Below are positions 25,001 to 33,801 of a DNA stretch of 38,231 bases, piece by piece. The notes beneath the pieces were generated by a model. That model ran no database searches and was not told the origin of the DNA. It saw nothing but the letters and a program-made list of their open reading frames with translations. The stretch lies in NCBI GenBank assembly GCA_903842235.1, contig CAIMLG010000348.1:1-38231 (forward strand). Reading direction: 5' to 3'. Made by a program: the position numbers and the translations under genes. Source of the DNA: an uncultured Verrucomicrobia subdivision 3 bacterium. Its GTDB lineage: Bacteria; Verrucomicrobiota; Verrucomicrobiia; Limisphaerales; UBA11358. Each line of letters opens with the position of its first letter. The stretch's first letter is position 1.

Positions 25001-26303
25001 GCGGGAAGAGCACCGCCAGATTCTGCCCCACCACCTCAGCCGCCATAAGGCCGGTCAACCGCTCGAACGCCTGGTTGAACCGGGTGATCCGCAGGTCGGT
25101 ATCCCAAACCACGATCGGGGCATTGGCATGCTCCAGCAGCTGATCCAGATAATCGCGGGCCTCCCGCAATTCAGCGGTGCGCGCCCGCACCTGTTGTTCC
25201 ATGACCACATTGGCCGACCGCAAGGATTGATCCTGCTGCTGGAGCGCGCTGGCCATGTCGTTGAAATTATTGGCGAGCTGCTCCAGCTCCAGAACGCCAC
25301 TGACCGGCGGCACCCGGCCAGCCAAATCGCCCCCCGCCAAACGCCGCGCCGCCGCCGTCAACTGACGCACATGCCGGAGCACGGAAACCCCCGCGAGAAA
25401 CCGGACCAAGACCAAGGTTACCAGCGTGGACAAGGCCAACCAGGCCATTTTATACCAATAGTCGCTGCGGCTCTGCATTAAAATATAATCCTGGGGCACA
25501 GCCACGCCCACAAACAAGCCGCCCTCACTGCCGGGAACTTCTTCAAAGTGGTAGAGGCGGATTTGGCCGTCGATGCCGGTGGTCTCCACAAAACCGGACC
25601 GATCGTGCGGCTGGGATTTAAATTTGGGCCAGGCCGCAGACGGTTTGCCCAACCATTTATCCACCTCCGTATTTCGGGCCAGCATGATGCCCCGGCGGTC
25701 CACGATGTTTAGAATGAAGCCTGGCGGCAGCCGGTGGCCGGCCACGAAGGTTTGCAGCGCCGCCTGTTTTAGAGCGGCCGTGACGGAGGTCACCGGCTGC
25801 CCGGCGGGCTGGTCCGGTAAGGGATAGGCCAGCGTGATGGTGGGTTGACCGCTCATCCCGCCCAGCTCAAACTCCCCCACGGAAAAAGCCCGCGTCGCCT
25901 GCAACCGCTCAAACCAAGGCATCGCCCGACGGTTTACCGGATCGGTCAGGGGGAGCGCACTGGCCAGGACCGCGCCATCCCCACCGACCAAACCCAGATT
26001 AACGTAGGCCGGGGTATGCTCCAGCAAATTGGTCAACCGGGCCGAGATCGCTTGCCGGTTGGCGCTGCGGACGACGTCGGTATAGGCCAATGCCAGCAGC
26101 AGTTGCCGAGCCCCGGCCACCACCTGCCCCAGACTATTGGCGGACGCGCTGGCCAATTGCACCTCATTATTTTGCGCCTCCAGCAAGGCGCGATCACGTT
26201 CCACCCCGGTGCGGTAAAGCATCAAGCCAAACACCGGCAACATGGTGATGATGACCAACGCCATGAGCCGGGCGCGCAAGGTGGAAAAGAGAGCCAGTTT
26301 CAT
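22095..26303 (-). CDS. dCache-HAMP-multiPAS hybrid sensor histidine kinase
   Basis: This 1402-residue membrane sensor begins with TM1 (about 9-26), a dCache-like periplasmic domain (about 30-275), TM2 (about 285-303) and a HAMP region (to about 360). Five PAS domains follow (about 385-500, 525-640, 650-765, 770-890, 895-1015). HisKA has His1041 in GGVAHDFNN. The ATPase boxes are NLAVNARDAMP, DTGGGIP and GKGTGLGLA. A C-terminal receiver (about 1285-1400) has its acceptor Asp in LLLTDLMMPGG and its Lys in FLQKPFTP. The second PAS carries the Cys-rich CWEVYKDDRQQCQNCPL. It lies 73 bases downstream of the REC-PAS-GAF gene, so they probably form an operon. The receiver at the end implies an onward phosphorelay, but no Hpt protein is visible in the window. 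Confidence 0.93.
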   Translation of the reverse strand: MKLALFSTLRARLMALVIITMLPVFGLMLYRTGVERDRALLEAQNNEVQLASASANSLGQVVAGARQLLLALAYTDVVRSANRQAISARLTNLLEHTPAYVNLGLVGGDGAVLASALPLTDPVNRRAMPWFERLQATRAFSVGEFELGGMSGQPTITLAYPLPDQPAGQPVTSVTAALKQAALQTFVAGHRLPPGFILNIVDRRGIMLARNTEVDKWLGKPSAAWPKFKSQPHDRSGFVETTGIDGQIRLYHFEEVPGSEGGLFVGVAVPQDYILMQSRSDYWYKMAWLALSTLVTLVLVRFLAGVSVLRHVRQLTAAARRLAGGDLAGRVPPVSGVLELEQLANNFNDMASALQQQDQSLRSANVVMEQQVRARTAELREARDYLDQLLEHANAPIVVWDTDLRITRFNQAFERLTGLMAAEVVGQNLAVLFPPEQRETTLNFIRSTRQAYWEDVELTVQDRTGALRTLLWNAATLYAADERTVQATIAQGHDITRRKQSANVDEQFRQTLLSLVEDQKAVELALRESSVLNESLLATIPFPMDIVDEQGKILFVSPRMNESLGREAVGKVCWEVYKDDRQQCQNCPLREFLVVGETKSTESSGALSGKTFQIHHTGMIFQGRRAILEVFIDITAQKKAEATLRANEALLEESQQIASLGSYTLEVAKGVWSSSAGLSKVFGIDADYDCSVAGWSALVHPADRALMADYFRDEVLGRKQPFDREYRIIRQNDQAERWVRGLGRLELDAGGNVLKMIGTIQDITESRLAKETLARERMLLRTLVDHLPVAVYLKDSTGRKTLANLEDLRNCGYTSEADVFNKTDFDLYPPEEAAQFYADDQQVLSSGQPLLNRVEKLTRPDGTEHWLLTSKVPLFGADGHCTGLVGFGLDITGRKQLEEDLIRLATAVEQSTETIVITDLEANIVYANPAFEKTSGYLRAEALGRNPRLLKSGEQSADFYRQMWLTLKSGQAWSGHFRNRRKDGTVYEEEATISPVRDAAGQVVNYVAVKRDVTHEAQLEAALRQSQKMEAIGQLAGGVAHDFNNILAALLLQTELLAMEDNLSGETREGLRQIRADAERATSLVRQLLLFSRRQVLQSHDLNLNDIIRNFSQLLQRLIGQHIQVQMNFHPAPLEIHADAGMIEQVLMNLAVNARDAMPQGGQLIIETREHIVSAAEAATNSEVAPGRYACLRVSDTGGGIPPEALPRIFEPFFTTKEVGKGTGLGLATAFGIIKQHHGWIQVDNQPGTGVTFQIYLPMILAPAVGVNELVAPSPAAGTETILWVEDEAAVRKATRQVLERHGYRVLEAASGVEALAVWPEHRGAIALLLTDLMMPGGLGGMELARQMRLDSPRLKVIFTSGYSAEIAGQELQLQCEESFLQKPFTPNHLLEVIRQRLDAKS

Positions 26304-26376
26304 AAACAGTTCATCGGCCGGCTAAACGGTAAAAACGCCGGTCCCGCCGTCCTCCTCCGTGGTTGTCGGATACTGG

Positions 26377-28671
26377 TCATGATTCATTGGTATTGGGTGG
26401 CGCCACGCTCGAATAGCGAACGGACTGACCCGCCGCCACCAGGAGCCGGTTAACTTCGCGCTTCAGCTCCAAAATGCGCGCCTCGCGGCCCTGGGTCACC
26501 TCATGCCAGCGCCGCAACTCCGTGAGCTGTTGCTTGAGCTGGTCTTCTGCCTGTCTCAGTTCCGTAATATCCACGGCCACGCCGCCCAACAAGGAACGCC
26601 GGCCTTCGACGTGAATGGGAAACTTGATGGTTTCAAAGGTGCGAGTGACGCCATGGCGATCCAGAATCACTTCCTGTAATTTAAGCGGCCCCTGCGCCAG
26701 AGCTTTGCGGTCATCTTCCGCCATTTGCAGGCCGACTTCGCCGGGCACCAGTTCGGGCGTGGTTTTGTCCTCCCAATCCTGGAAGTTGAGCAGTTTTTGG
26801 AGATAGCCATTGGCAAAGACCGTCCGCCCGGTCGCATCCTTGATGAACACGGCCGCCGGCAGATGTTCCATGAATGCGGCAAAGCGTTGCTCGCTGAGCG
26901 ATAACGCCGCCTCGGCCTGCTTGCGCTCGGTGATATCCAGGAACGAAGTGATGATTTTTTCCAACCCCGGAATCAGGGCGACGGAAACCAACGCCTCCCG
27001 GATCTCCCCGTTTTTATGGTGGAATTTGAACTCATATTTGACCGGCACCCCGTCAGGATCGGTCAGCCGGCGATGGTTGTATTCCTTCAACCGTTCCAAA
27101 TCTTCGGGCACAATCTGCCGCATCCAGTTCATCCCCACCACTTCTTCCCGGGAATAACCGCTAATTTTGCAATACTCGTCATTGACCAGGGCAATGGTGC
27201 CATCCGGATTGATGATCGCGATGGCGGCGGTGTTTTTTTCAAAGATGGCGCGGAAATTTTCCGCACTCTCCTGCAGCGCCGCCTCCGCCGACCGGCGTTT
27301 CTGCTCCAGCTCCAAATGATCCAGCGCATAGGCGATATCCGCCCCGACTTCTTCCAGCAGCTCGACCTCCCTAGCACCAAAGAAATCCACCTCCGTGGCA
27401 TAAGCCATCAAGGCCCCGCAAACACTTCCATCAAACCGGATGGGAACGGCCACCGCTGCCTGGAAGCCCTGCGCTGCGCCCGCTGCTTTCCAAAACCGGG
27501 TGCGGGGATCGTTGGCGAAATCGTTGCTGACATAGGTCCGGCCTTCCCGGATGGCCGTGCCGGTGAGACCAGGACCTTCGGACCGGTCATCGGCATACAG
27601 CCGCAGGCCGCTCAGGTAACCGCCGGTGTCCCCGTGCTGCGCCACGGGGACGATTTCCTGGGTTTCAGAATTCACCCAGCCGACCCAGGCCATTTTGAAC
27701 CCGCCACATTCCACAATCGTCCGGCAGATTTCCGACAACAGTTCCCTGCGCGACGGCACCCGCACAATGGCCTGATTGATCTGACCCAACGTAAAATAAA
27801 GCCGGTTCAGCCGCTCGATCTCGGCTTCGTAGCGCTGGCGCGTGGTGATATCCGCCACGGTGACCAGCAAGTGCGGGGCTTTCCCGTAAGCAAACAGCAC
27901 AAAACGACAAGCCATCCACGCCTCCTTGCCAAAGGACGTCACCACATGGGTTTCATGCTCTTGGGGGGTTTGCGTGGCCAAGGCGGTCTCCGCCGCCGCC
28001 AGCAGGCCGGACGGCTTCCAACTCGCCAGCTGCCGGAAGTTCTGCTGCAAGATCTGCTCCTTGGTGCCCCCCACAATTTCGGCAGCAGCGGCATTGCAAG
28101 AAATACACCCCCCCGAAGCCTGATAAACGAAAATCCCCACCGGGGCGAAACGGAGAATGGCCTGGTTGAAATTCAACGCTTCGGCCATGCGCTCCTGCGC
28201 CTTTTTGCGCTCGGACAATTCCACTTCCAACTCCCGGGTGCGCTCGGCCACCAGCCGGGCGAGCCCCTCTCTTTCGAGCTGGATCAGCCGGTTGGCGGCT
28301 TTGATCTTGCCCATGGCCCGGACGGTGGCGATCAATTCCTGATCGTCAATGGGTTTGGAGAGAAACGCCTCCGCGCCCACCGCCAATGCCTGCAGGCGAT
28401 GTTCGCGGTCACTGCGCAAGGCGGTCACGAAAATGACGGGAATGGCACTCACCGGCTCGGCCCGCTTCAACTGGCGACAGACTTCAAGACCATCCATGCC
28501 GGGCAGGGCACTATCGAGCAGGATCACGTCCGGATCTTCGGTGCGGGCTAGCTCCAAACCGCAGGAACCGTCCAGCGTGGTGAGCAGCGTGCTTTCGGGC
28601 AGGGCCTCGCGCACCATGGCCTGAAGCGTGGTCAGATTGTCCTGAAGATCATTAATGGCCAGAATTTTCAT
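26377..28671 (-). CDS. REC-PAS-GAF-PAS-PAS signalling protein without kinase domain
   Basis: This 764-residue soluble protein starts with a receiver (about 1-120; acceptor Asp53 in LLDSALPG, Lys in FLSKP; the first acidic pair is Asn7-Asp8). A coiled coil leads to PAS (about 160-280), GAF (about 290-445), PAS (460-590) and PAS (595-710). It ends in a coiled coil (LRRWHEVTQGREARILELKR) of the kind that normally precedes a kinase. No HisKA, ATPase, GGDEF, EAL or DNA-binding domain follows. It probably relays signals by contact with the hybrid kinase encoded just downstream. It may be a natural adaptor or a truncated kinase; the clean end (PPNTNES) does not show which. Confidence 0.88.
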   Translation of the reverse strand: MKILAINDLQDNLTTLQAMVREALPESTLLTTLDGSCGLELARTEDPDVILLDSALPGMDGLEVCRQLKRAEPVSAIPVIFVTALRSDREHRLQALAVGAEAFLSKPIDDQELIATVRAMGKIKAANRLIQLEREGLARLVAERTRELEVELSERKKAQERMAEALNFNQAILRFAPVGIFVYQASGGCISCNAAAAEIVGGTKEQILQQNFRQLASWKPSGLLAAAETALATQTPQEHETHVVTSFGKEAWMACRFVLFAYGKAPHLLVTVADITTRQRYEAEIERLNRLYFTLGQINQAIVRVPSRRELLSEICRTIVECGGFKMAWVGWVNSETQEIVPVAQHGDTGGYLSGLRLYADDRSEGPGLTGTAIREGRTYVSNDFANDPRTRFWKAAGAAQGFQAAVAVPIRFDGSVCGALMAYATEVDFFGAREVELLEEVGADIAYALDHLELEQKRRSAEAALQESAENFRAIFEKNTAAIAIINPDGTIALVNDEYCKISGYSREEVVGMNWMRQIVPEDLERLKEYNHRRLTDPDGVPVKYEFKFHHKNGEIREALVSVALIPGLEKIITSFLDITERKQAEAALSLSEQRFAAFMEHLPAAVFIKDATGRTVFANGYLQKLLNFQDWEDKTTPELVPGEVGLQMAEDDRKALAQGPLKLQEVILDRHGVTRTFETIKFPIHVEGRRSLLGGVAVDITELRQAEDQLKQQLTELRRWHEVTQGREARILELKREVNRLLVAAGQSVRYSSVAPPNTNES

Positions 28672-28796
28672 GAATCAATCAAAAAACTCCGCAACGTTTT
28701 CTTCAACGGCTCCACGTCCAGCCAGACCACCAGCACCATGATGCCACCGAGACCAAATTTAAGTTGCGTGCTGATTTTCCAATCTCGAGGCCTCAT
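28668..28796 (-). CDS. Short membrane-protein remnant or leader ORF
   Basis: This 42-residue frame starts at the ATG at 28796, and its stop overlaps the next gene's start by ATGA. The first half (MRPRDWKISTQLKFGLGGIM, then VLVVWL) reads like the N-terminal cytoplasmic tip and first membrane segment of a sensor kinase or chemoreceptor. It then changes abruptly to EPLKKTLRSFLIDS. I read it as an internally deleted remnant, possibly now working as a coupled leader. The open frame extends upstream to 28871 without better evidence. Confidence 0.4.
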   Translation of the reverse strand: MRPRDWKISTQLKFGLGGIMVLVVWLDVEPLKKTLRSFLIDS

Positions 28797-29032
28797 ATAT
28801 GCTTCGCGTTGTTTTGACGGGTAACTTTGGGACGGTGAATTATGCGAAGGTTTAATGGATTTGCATTTCAATGTCCACTGGGGATTAGCTCATAATTTCG
28901 CCAGCCGGGCGCAACTGAGCGCACCCCGGTCCAGCCACCCTGCCCAAACGCAAACCCACCCCCCCCCCGCCGGAGCCCGGAAACGGCACAATTTAGGATT
29001 GCCGGCGGCGGCAAATCCGGCTTTCATACGGC

Positions 29033-29491
29033 GTGGCTCAATTTCCCCGGCTTCTGAAATACTGGCTGCCTGTGCTGTTCTGGCTGGCGCTGATCTTTTC
29101 CGCCTCCGGCGACGCTAATTCGTTCAAACACTCCTCCACCCTGTTCGAACCGCTGATGCGCTGGCTGTTCCCGGGGATGGCGCAGACGACCATTGAACAG
29201 TGGCATTATTATTTCCGCAAAGGCGGCCACCTCACAGAATTTGCCATCCTCGCCCTGCTCCTCTGGCGGGCCATCCGGCAGCCCCGCCCAGGGGAATTCC
29301 GCCCCTGGCGCCGGGATCAGGCCGGGCTCGCGCTGGCCAGCACCTGGCTGCTCGCCGCGGGCGACGAAATTCATCAAGTCTTCGTCCCTTCGCGCACGGC
29401 GCAAGTGTCGGATGTCTTCATCGACACGGCCGGCGGGGCGATTGGCCTGATCGTGCTCTGGGGCATCGGAAAATTCCTCAAACACTGGTAA
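29033..29491 (+). CDS. VanZ-family membrane protein
   Basis: This 152-residue protein starts at a GTG. Membrane segments lie at about 8-24, 72-84, 98-110 and 132-148. VanZ-type motifs are present: HYYFRKGGHLTEFAILALLL and AAGDEIHQVFVPSRTAQVSDVFIDTAGGAIG. VanZ itself raises teicoplanin resistance by an unknown mechanism; most relatives have no known job and should not be taken as resistance genes. It ends one base before comEC, so they are likely co-transcribed. Confidence 0.88.
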   Translation: MAQFPRLLKYWLPVLFWLALIFSASGDANSFKHSSTLFEPLMRWLFPGMAQTTIEQWHYYFRKGGHLTEFAILALLLWRAIRQPRPGEFRPWRRDQAGLALASTWLLAAGDEIHQVFVPSRTAQVSDVFIDTAGGAIGLIVLWGIGKFLKHW

Positions 29492-29492
29492 C

Positions 29493-31910
29493 ATGAACCG
29501 TCCGCTCGTCAGCGTTGCACTGGCCTATGCCGCTGGCCTACTGGTGGGGAAATTTTTCCAGCCCACGCTCGGCGTCCTGTTCGGGGCGGCTTTTTTCCTC
29601 CTCGTTCTCGTCCTCGTCCTCGAAAAACTTCGTCCGCTGTTCCTCTGGCCCCTGCTCCTCCTGCTGGGCTGGACCAATTTCACCCTCAACACAGCCGGGC
29701 TGTCGCCCCACGATTTGCGCCGCGGGCTCACCGGCGAACCGGAACTCGTCACGGTCACCGGCACGCTGGCGGCCACGCCCAGCCAGCGCGTCTATTTGCA
29801 GGACGAAACGGAATCCTGGCGCACCTTGGCCTGGCTGAAGGTCACCGCGCTGACGCGCGGCACAAACTGGCAGCCCGCCAGCGGCCAAATCCTGGTCGTC
29901 ACACCCGGCGTGCTGGCGGATCGGTTTTTCGCCGACCAGCCGGTCAAGATCACCGGCATCCTCACGCCGCCGCCCACGCCGGTGGCGGAAGGGCTGTTTG
30001 ATTACCGCGCCTTTCTTCAACTGCAAGGGGTGCATTTCCAATTAAAAACCGATTCCGTGGCGGATTGGCGGTTGCTGGCCACCAACACCACGCCGCCGGT
30101 ATGCGACCGGTTTCTGAATTGGTCCCAGGCCACGCTCGCCCGGGGCCTGCCGGAAGTGGACGAATCGCTGAAATTGCTCTGGGCCATGACGCTCGGCTGG
30201 CGACCGGCCCTCACCAGCGAGGTTTCCGCGCCCTTCATGCAGTCCGGCACCATGCACATTTTTGCGATTTCGGGACTGCACATCGCCCTGATCGCGGGCA
30301 TTCTCGTGGCGATTCTGCGGGCCGTACAAATCCCGCGTTTTTGGTGCGGCGTGGTCAGCATCCCGCTGATTTGGTTTTATACCGCCGCCACCGGCTGGCA
30401 ACCCTCCGCCGTCCGCTCCACCATCATGATGACCATTGTCATCGGCGGCTGGATGCTAAAACGGCCGGGCAATCTCATCAACTCGCTGGCGACCGCCGGG
30501 CTGATCATCCTGCTCTATGATCCACTGCAACTGTTTCAAGCCAGCTTCCAGCTTTCGTTCTTCGTGGTGTTGAGCATTGCGCTATTCATGCCACCGCTGG
30601 AAATCGTTCGCGACCGGCTGCTGGCCACCGATCCGCTGCTCCCGCGCGCACGGCTGCCGCGCTGGCGGCGGTGCGTGAAAGCCGCTTTGCGCGGGGTGCT
30701 GACCTCGCTGGCGGTGTCCTTCGCCGCCTGGCTCGGCTCCTGGCCGCTGTGCGCCTATTATTTTCACCTGTTCAGCCCGGTCACTTTACTGGCGAACTTG
30801 CTGGTGGTGCCGTTGAGCAGCCTGGCCTTGGCCTGCAACCTCGGCAGCCTGATCTGCGGCGACTGGCTGCCGTGGGCCACGGAACTGTTCAACCACAGCG
30901 GCTGGCTCTGGATGCAACTCATGATCAAAATCAGCCGCACGCTGGTGGAATGGCCGGGCGCCTACTTCTACGTTCGCGGGCCGGCCGCGTGGGATTTTGG
31001 GATCTATTACAGCCTGCTCTTTGCCGCGTTGTCCGGCGCAGCGTTCCGGCGAACCTGGCGGATACCATTGATCATCACGCTGGTGGGACTGGCCGGATTT
31101 TATGGCTGGCAGTGGCAGGCGGCACGGCAAATCACCACGCTCACCGTCCTCCCGCTCAAAGGCGGCAGCGCCGTGTTTATTCAAGCTGGCAAGGCGCGGG
31201 AGAGCTTGCTGGTGGATTGCGGCAACACCAATGCGGTCAAGGTCATCACGCTCCCCTTCCTGCACGCCCACGGCGTGAACCACCTGCCCCGGCTCGCTTT
31301 GACCCAAGGCGACTTGCGCGACATCGGCGGGGCGCTCGCGATCTGCGAGGCCTTTTCAGTTGAACAGGTGTTCACCAGCGCGGTGCGCTTTCGCTCGCCA
31401 ACCTATCGAAAGACGGAGGCGGCCTTGGAGGAGAAGTCCGGGCGCCAACACATTGTGAATTGCGGAGCGGCCATTGGCCATTGGCAGGTCGCCTATCCGG
31501 CGGCTACGAATAATTTTCCCCAGGCGGACGACAATTCGTTGGTGCTGAAAGGCGAAATTCAGGGAGCCAAAATTCTCTTGGTGTCCGATTTGGGCCGGCG
31601 CGGGCAGGAACGGCTGGCAACACAAACCAACGACCTACACGCGGACATCGTGGTGACCGGCCTACCAGAAAAATCCCAACCGCTCAGCGACGCGCTGCTG
31701 GCAAAAATACAGCCTCAGGTCATTATCGTGGCGGACTCGCTGTTTCCGGCCACGAAGCGCGCCCCCGCCGCCGCGCGCGAGCGGCTGGCACGGCAAAACA
31801 TCCCCATTATCTACACCAGCCGAGCGGGCGCGGTGACGGTGGTGGTCCGCCCTGACGGCTGGGAGTTGCGCCCGATGGAGGGACAAAGATTCCAAAGCCG
31901 GCGGAAATAA
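29493..31910 (+). CDS. comEC: ComEC/Rec2-family DNA uptake channel with degenerate MBL domain
   Basis: This 805-residue protein has two or three N-terminal hydrophobic segments, an OB-like DUF4131 region (about 60-200), the Competence membrane domain (about 215-530; motif MHIFAISGLHIALIAGIL) and a C-terminal metallo-beta-lactamase-like domain (about 545-790). ComEC moves single-stranded DNA across the inner membrane during natural transformation. In the usual MBL motif THxDxDHxGG the sequence here is TQGDLRDIGG, and no HHGS follows. The nuclease metal site is therefore probably lost, while the channel part looks intact. Its start is one base after the VanZ-family stop. Confidence 0.9.
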   Translation: MNRPLVSVALAYAAGLLVGKFFQPTLGVLFGAAFFLLVLVLVLEKLRPLFLWPLLLLLGWTNFTLNTAGLSPHDLRRGLTGEPELVTVTGTLAATPSQRVYLQDETESWRTLAWLKVTALTRGTNWQPASGQILVVTPGVLADRFFADQPVKITGILTPPPTPVAEGLFDYRAFLQLQGVHFQLKTDSVADWRLLATNTTPPVCDRFLNWSQATLARGLPEVDESLKLLWAMTLGWRPALTSEVSAPFMQSGTMHIFAISGLHIALIAGILVAILRAVQIPRFWCGVVSIPLIWFYTAATGWQPSAVRSTIMMTIVIGGWMLKRPGNLINSLATAGLIILLYDPLQLFQASFQLSFFVVLSIALFMPPLEIVRDRLLATDPLLPRARLPRWRRCVKAALRGVLTSLAVSFAAWLGSWPLCAYYFHLFSPVTLLANLLVVPLSSLALACNLGSLICGDWLPWATELFNHSGWLWMQLMIKISRTLVEWPGAYFYVRGPAAWDFGIYYSLLFAALSGAAFRRTWRIPLIITLVGLAGFYGWQWQAARQITTLTVLPLKGGSAVFIQAGKARESLLVDCGNTNAVKVITLPFLHAHGVNHLPRLALTQGDLRDIGGALAICEAFSVEQVFTSAVRFRSPTYRKTEAALEEKSGRQHIVNCGAAIGHWQVAYPAATNNFPQADDNSLVLKGEIQGAKILLVSDLGRRGQERLATQTNDLHADIVVTGLPEKSQPLSDALLAKIQPQVIIVADSLFPATKRAPAAARERLARQNIPIIYTSRAGAVTVVVRPDGWELRPMEGQRFQSRRK

Positions 31911-31955
31911 CCGCCCCTCGACGATTTAATAGACTTTTCCCAGCCAAAGCCGCAC

Positions 31956-31984
31956 TTGAACAGTAGTTGACGGCAAGGTAAACT
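31956..31984 (+). promoter_or_regulatory. Possible promoter of cysI
   Basis: TTGAAC (31956-31961), a 17-base spacer and TAAACT (31979-31984) lie in the 86-base gap before cysI. The implied start site would leave a very short leader before the ATG at 31997. Confidence 0.35.
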
Positions 31985-31996
31985 TTTTATTCGCTT

Positions 31997-33673
31997 ATGA
32001 GCGCTGAAGCCCCAGTCAAATTAACGCATAACGAGGAGATCAAAGCCGCCATTCCGACCCTGGCCGGCACCATTGCCGCGACCCTCGCCGATCCGGCAAC
32101 GGATCATTTCTCCGAGGACGACAACCAGTTCCTGAAATTTCACGGCAGCTACCAGCAGGACGACCGCGATCTGCGCAAGACCGGCAAAAAATACATGATG
32201 ATGGTGCGTGGGCGCATTCCCGGCGGCATCATGACCGCCCAGCAATGGCAGACGTTTGATACGCTGGCGACCCAATTCGGTAACAACACGCTACGGCTCT
32301 CCACGCGCCAGACCATTCAATTTCATGGCATCCTGAAATCCGGCCTCCGGCCCGTCGTCAAAGGCATCAACGATTGCCTGCTCTCCACGCTCGCCGCCTG
32401 CGGCGACGTGAACCGGAACGTCCTCGCCCCGCCCACGCCGGCCTACACGCTGGCCCGCGAACAAGTCTATGCCGATTGCCAGAAAGTAGCAGCCGCGCTG
32501 GCGCCCCAGACCCCGGCCTATCACGCCATCTGGATTGACGGCGTGCAGCTCGATCTGGACCAGGCCGAGAACAAAAACTTTGTCGATCCGCTCTACGGCC
32601 AAACGTATCTGCCGCGCAAATTCAAGGTCGCCTTCGTCATCCCGCCGGTGAACGACCTGGATGTTTTCACCAACGACCTCGGCCTCATCGCCATTGTCGA
32701 AAACAACCTACTCGTGGGCTACAACCTCGCAGTCGGCGGCGGCATGGGCCGCAGTCACGGCAACGCGGCCACCTATCCGCGCCTCGCGGATGTCATCGGC
32801 TTTTTCCCGCCAGACAAAATTGTGGACGTGGCCAAGGCCGTGCTCACAATCCACCGCGATTTTAGCGACCGCACCGATCGCAAGCATGCCCGGCTCAAAT
32901 ACGTCGTGGCCGAGCGCGGCGTGGAATTCATCCGCAACGAAATTAACCAGCGCGCCAGCCTCACGCTCGCGCCCGCCAAGCCTTATCACTTCACCACTAC
33001 CAGCGATCTCTTGGGTTGGCGCAAGGCGGTGGATGGCAGCTGGTTTCTGGGGCTATTTGTCGAGTCTGGCCGCGTCAAGGACGCCGGCAGTTACCGCTTG
33101 AAAACCGCGTTGCGCCACGTGGCGGACGCGTTTCAAAAAGTGGAATTCCGCCTGACGGCCAACCAAAACCTGATCCTTGCGAACATCGGCGAGATAGACC
33201 TGCAGCCGATCAACCAGTTGCTCGCCACTTACGGCGTGAAGACCGAAAATCAAGCGACCCGGTTGCATGCCGCCGCCATGGCCTGCCCCGCGCTGCCCAC
33301 CTGCGGCCTGGCGCTGGCAGAAAGCGAACGCATGCTGCCAGGCTTTCTTGACCGCATTGAAAAACTCCTGACCGAAGTTGGTTTGAGCGGGGAGGAAATC
33401 ATTATTCGCTCCACCGGCTGTCCGAACGGCTGCGCGCGGCCTTACATGGCGGAAATTGCGTTTGTCGGCAAGGCGCCGGGCCGGTATCAAGTCTGGCTCG
33501 GCGGCGATGTGACGGGCACGCGCCTGAACCAGGTTTGGAAAGAGATGATCAAGGAAGCCGATTTGGAAACCGAGTTTCGTCCCATCTTCGCGCGGTTTGC
33601 GAAGGAGCGCAACCCGGGCGAACGCTTCGGCGACTGGACCGACCGCGTGCTTCTGAAGGAACAGAATTGTTGA
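31997..33673 (+). CDS. cysI: Assimilatory sulfite reductase haemoprotein (CysI type)
   Basis: This 558-residue sirohaem / 4Fe-4S enzyme reduces sulfite to sulfide. It shows the first ferredoxin-like half-domain (KYMMMVRGRIPGG, LRLSTRQTIQFHGI), the central VGGGMGRSHGN motif, and the cluster ligands as CPALPTC and CPNGC in the C-terminal third. FAKERNPGERFGDWTDR matches the usual CysI tail. Length fits E. coli CysI (570). CysI normally works with the flavoprotein CysJ, which is not in the window, so a ferredoxin donor is possible. It belongs functionally with cysH and cysD further right. Confidence 0.93.
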   Translation: MSAEAPVKLTHNEEIKAAIPTLAGTIAATLADPATDHFSEDDNQFLKFHGSYQQDDRDLRKTGKKYMMMVRGRIPGGIMTAQQWQTFDTLATQFGNNTLRLSTRQTIQFHGILKSGLRPVVKGINDCLLSTLAACGDVNRNVLAPPTPAYTLAREQVYADCQKVAAALAPQTPAYHAIWIDGVQLDLDQAENKNFVDPLYGQTYLPRKFKVAFVIPPVNDLDVFTNDLGLIAIVENNLLVGYNLAVGGGMGRSHGNAATYPRLADVIGFFPPDKIVDVAKAVLTIHRDFSDRTDRKHARLKYVVAERGVEFIRNEINQRASLTLAPAKPYHFTTTSDLLGWRKAVDGSWFLGLFVESGRVKDAGSYRLKTALRHVADAFQKVEFRLTANQNLILANIGEIDLQPINQLLATYGVKTENQATRLHAAAMACPALPTCGLALAESERMLPGFLDRIEKLLTEVGLSGEEIIIRSTGCPNGCARPYMAEIAFVGKAPGRYQVWLGGDVTGTRLNQVWKEMIKEADLETEFRPIFARFAKERNPGERFGDWTDRVLLKEQNC

Positions 33674-33755
33674 ACTGGCAAGGCCGGAAAAAACCAGCGA
33701 AATGGTCAGCCGGAAAATCTTGGAGGAACTGACTGTGCTGTTAAATCAAATATAA

Positions 33756-33785
33756 AAGGCCGGAACCTTTGCAGGAACCGGCCTT
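33756..33785 (-). terminator. Terminator between cysI and a convergent gene remnant
   Basis: AAGGCCGG (33756-33763) pairs with CCGGCCTT (33778-33785). On the minus strand it is followed by TTTTATATTT. It would end transcription from the remnant on the minus strand and may work both ways for cysI. Confidence 0.6.
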
Positions 33786-33801
33786 GGAGGTCAAAGGAAT
33801 C

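Noticed and set aside
23946..25481. A 511-codon plus-strand frame inside the hybrid kinase gene
   Set aside because: It is the mirror of a well-supported multi-PAS kinase; composition (His, Gln, Pro rich) is that of a shadow frame.
27016..28551. A 511-codon plus-strand frame inside the REC-PAS-GAF gene
   Set aside because: Antisense shadow of clear PAS and GAF domains; no domain or start signal of its own.
28951..28969. A C-rich run before the VanZ-family gene considered as a regulatory tract
   Set aside because: No symmetry, promoter box or repeat accompanies it; nothing beyond composition supports a function.
29033..29491. Vancomycin/teicoplanin resistance reading of the VanZ-family gene
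   Set aside because: No other van genes are present and most VanZ-family proteins have no link to resistance; the comEC neighbour suggests a general envelope gene.
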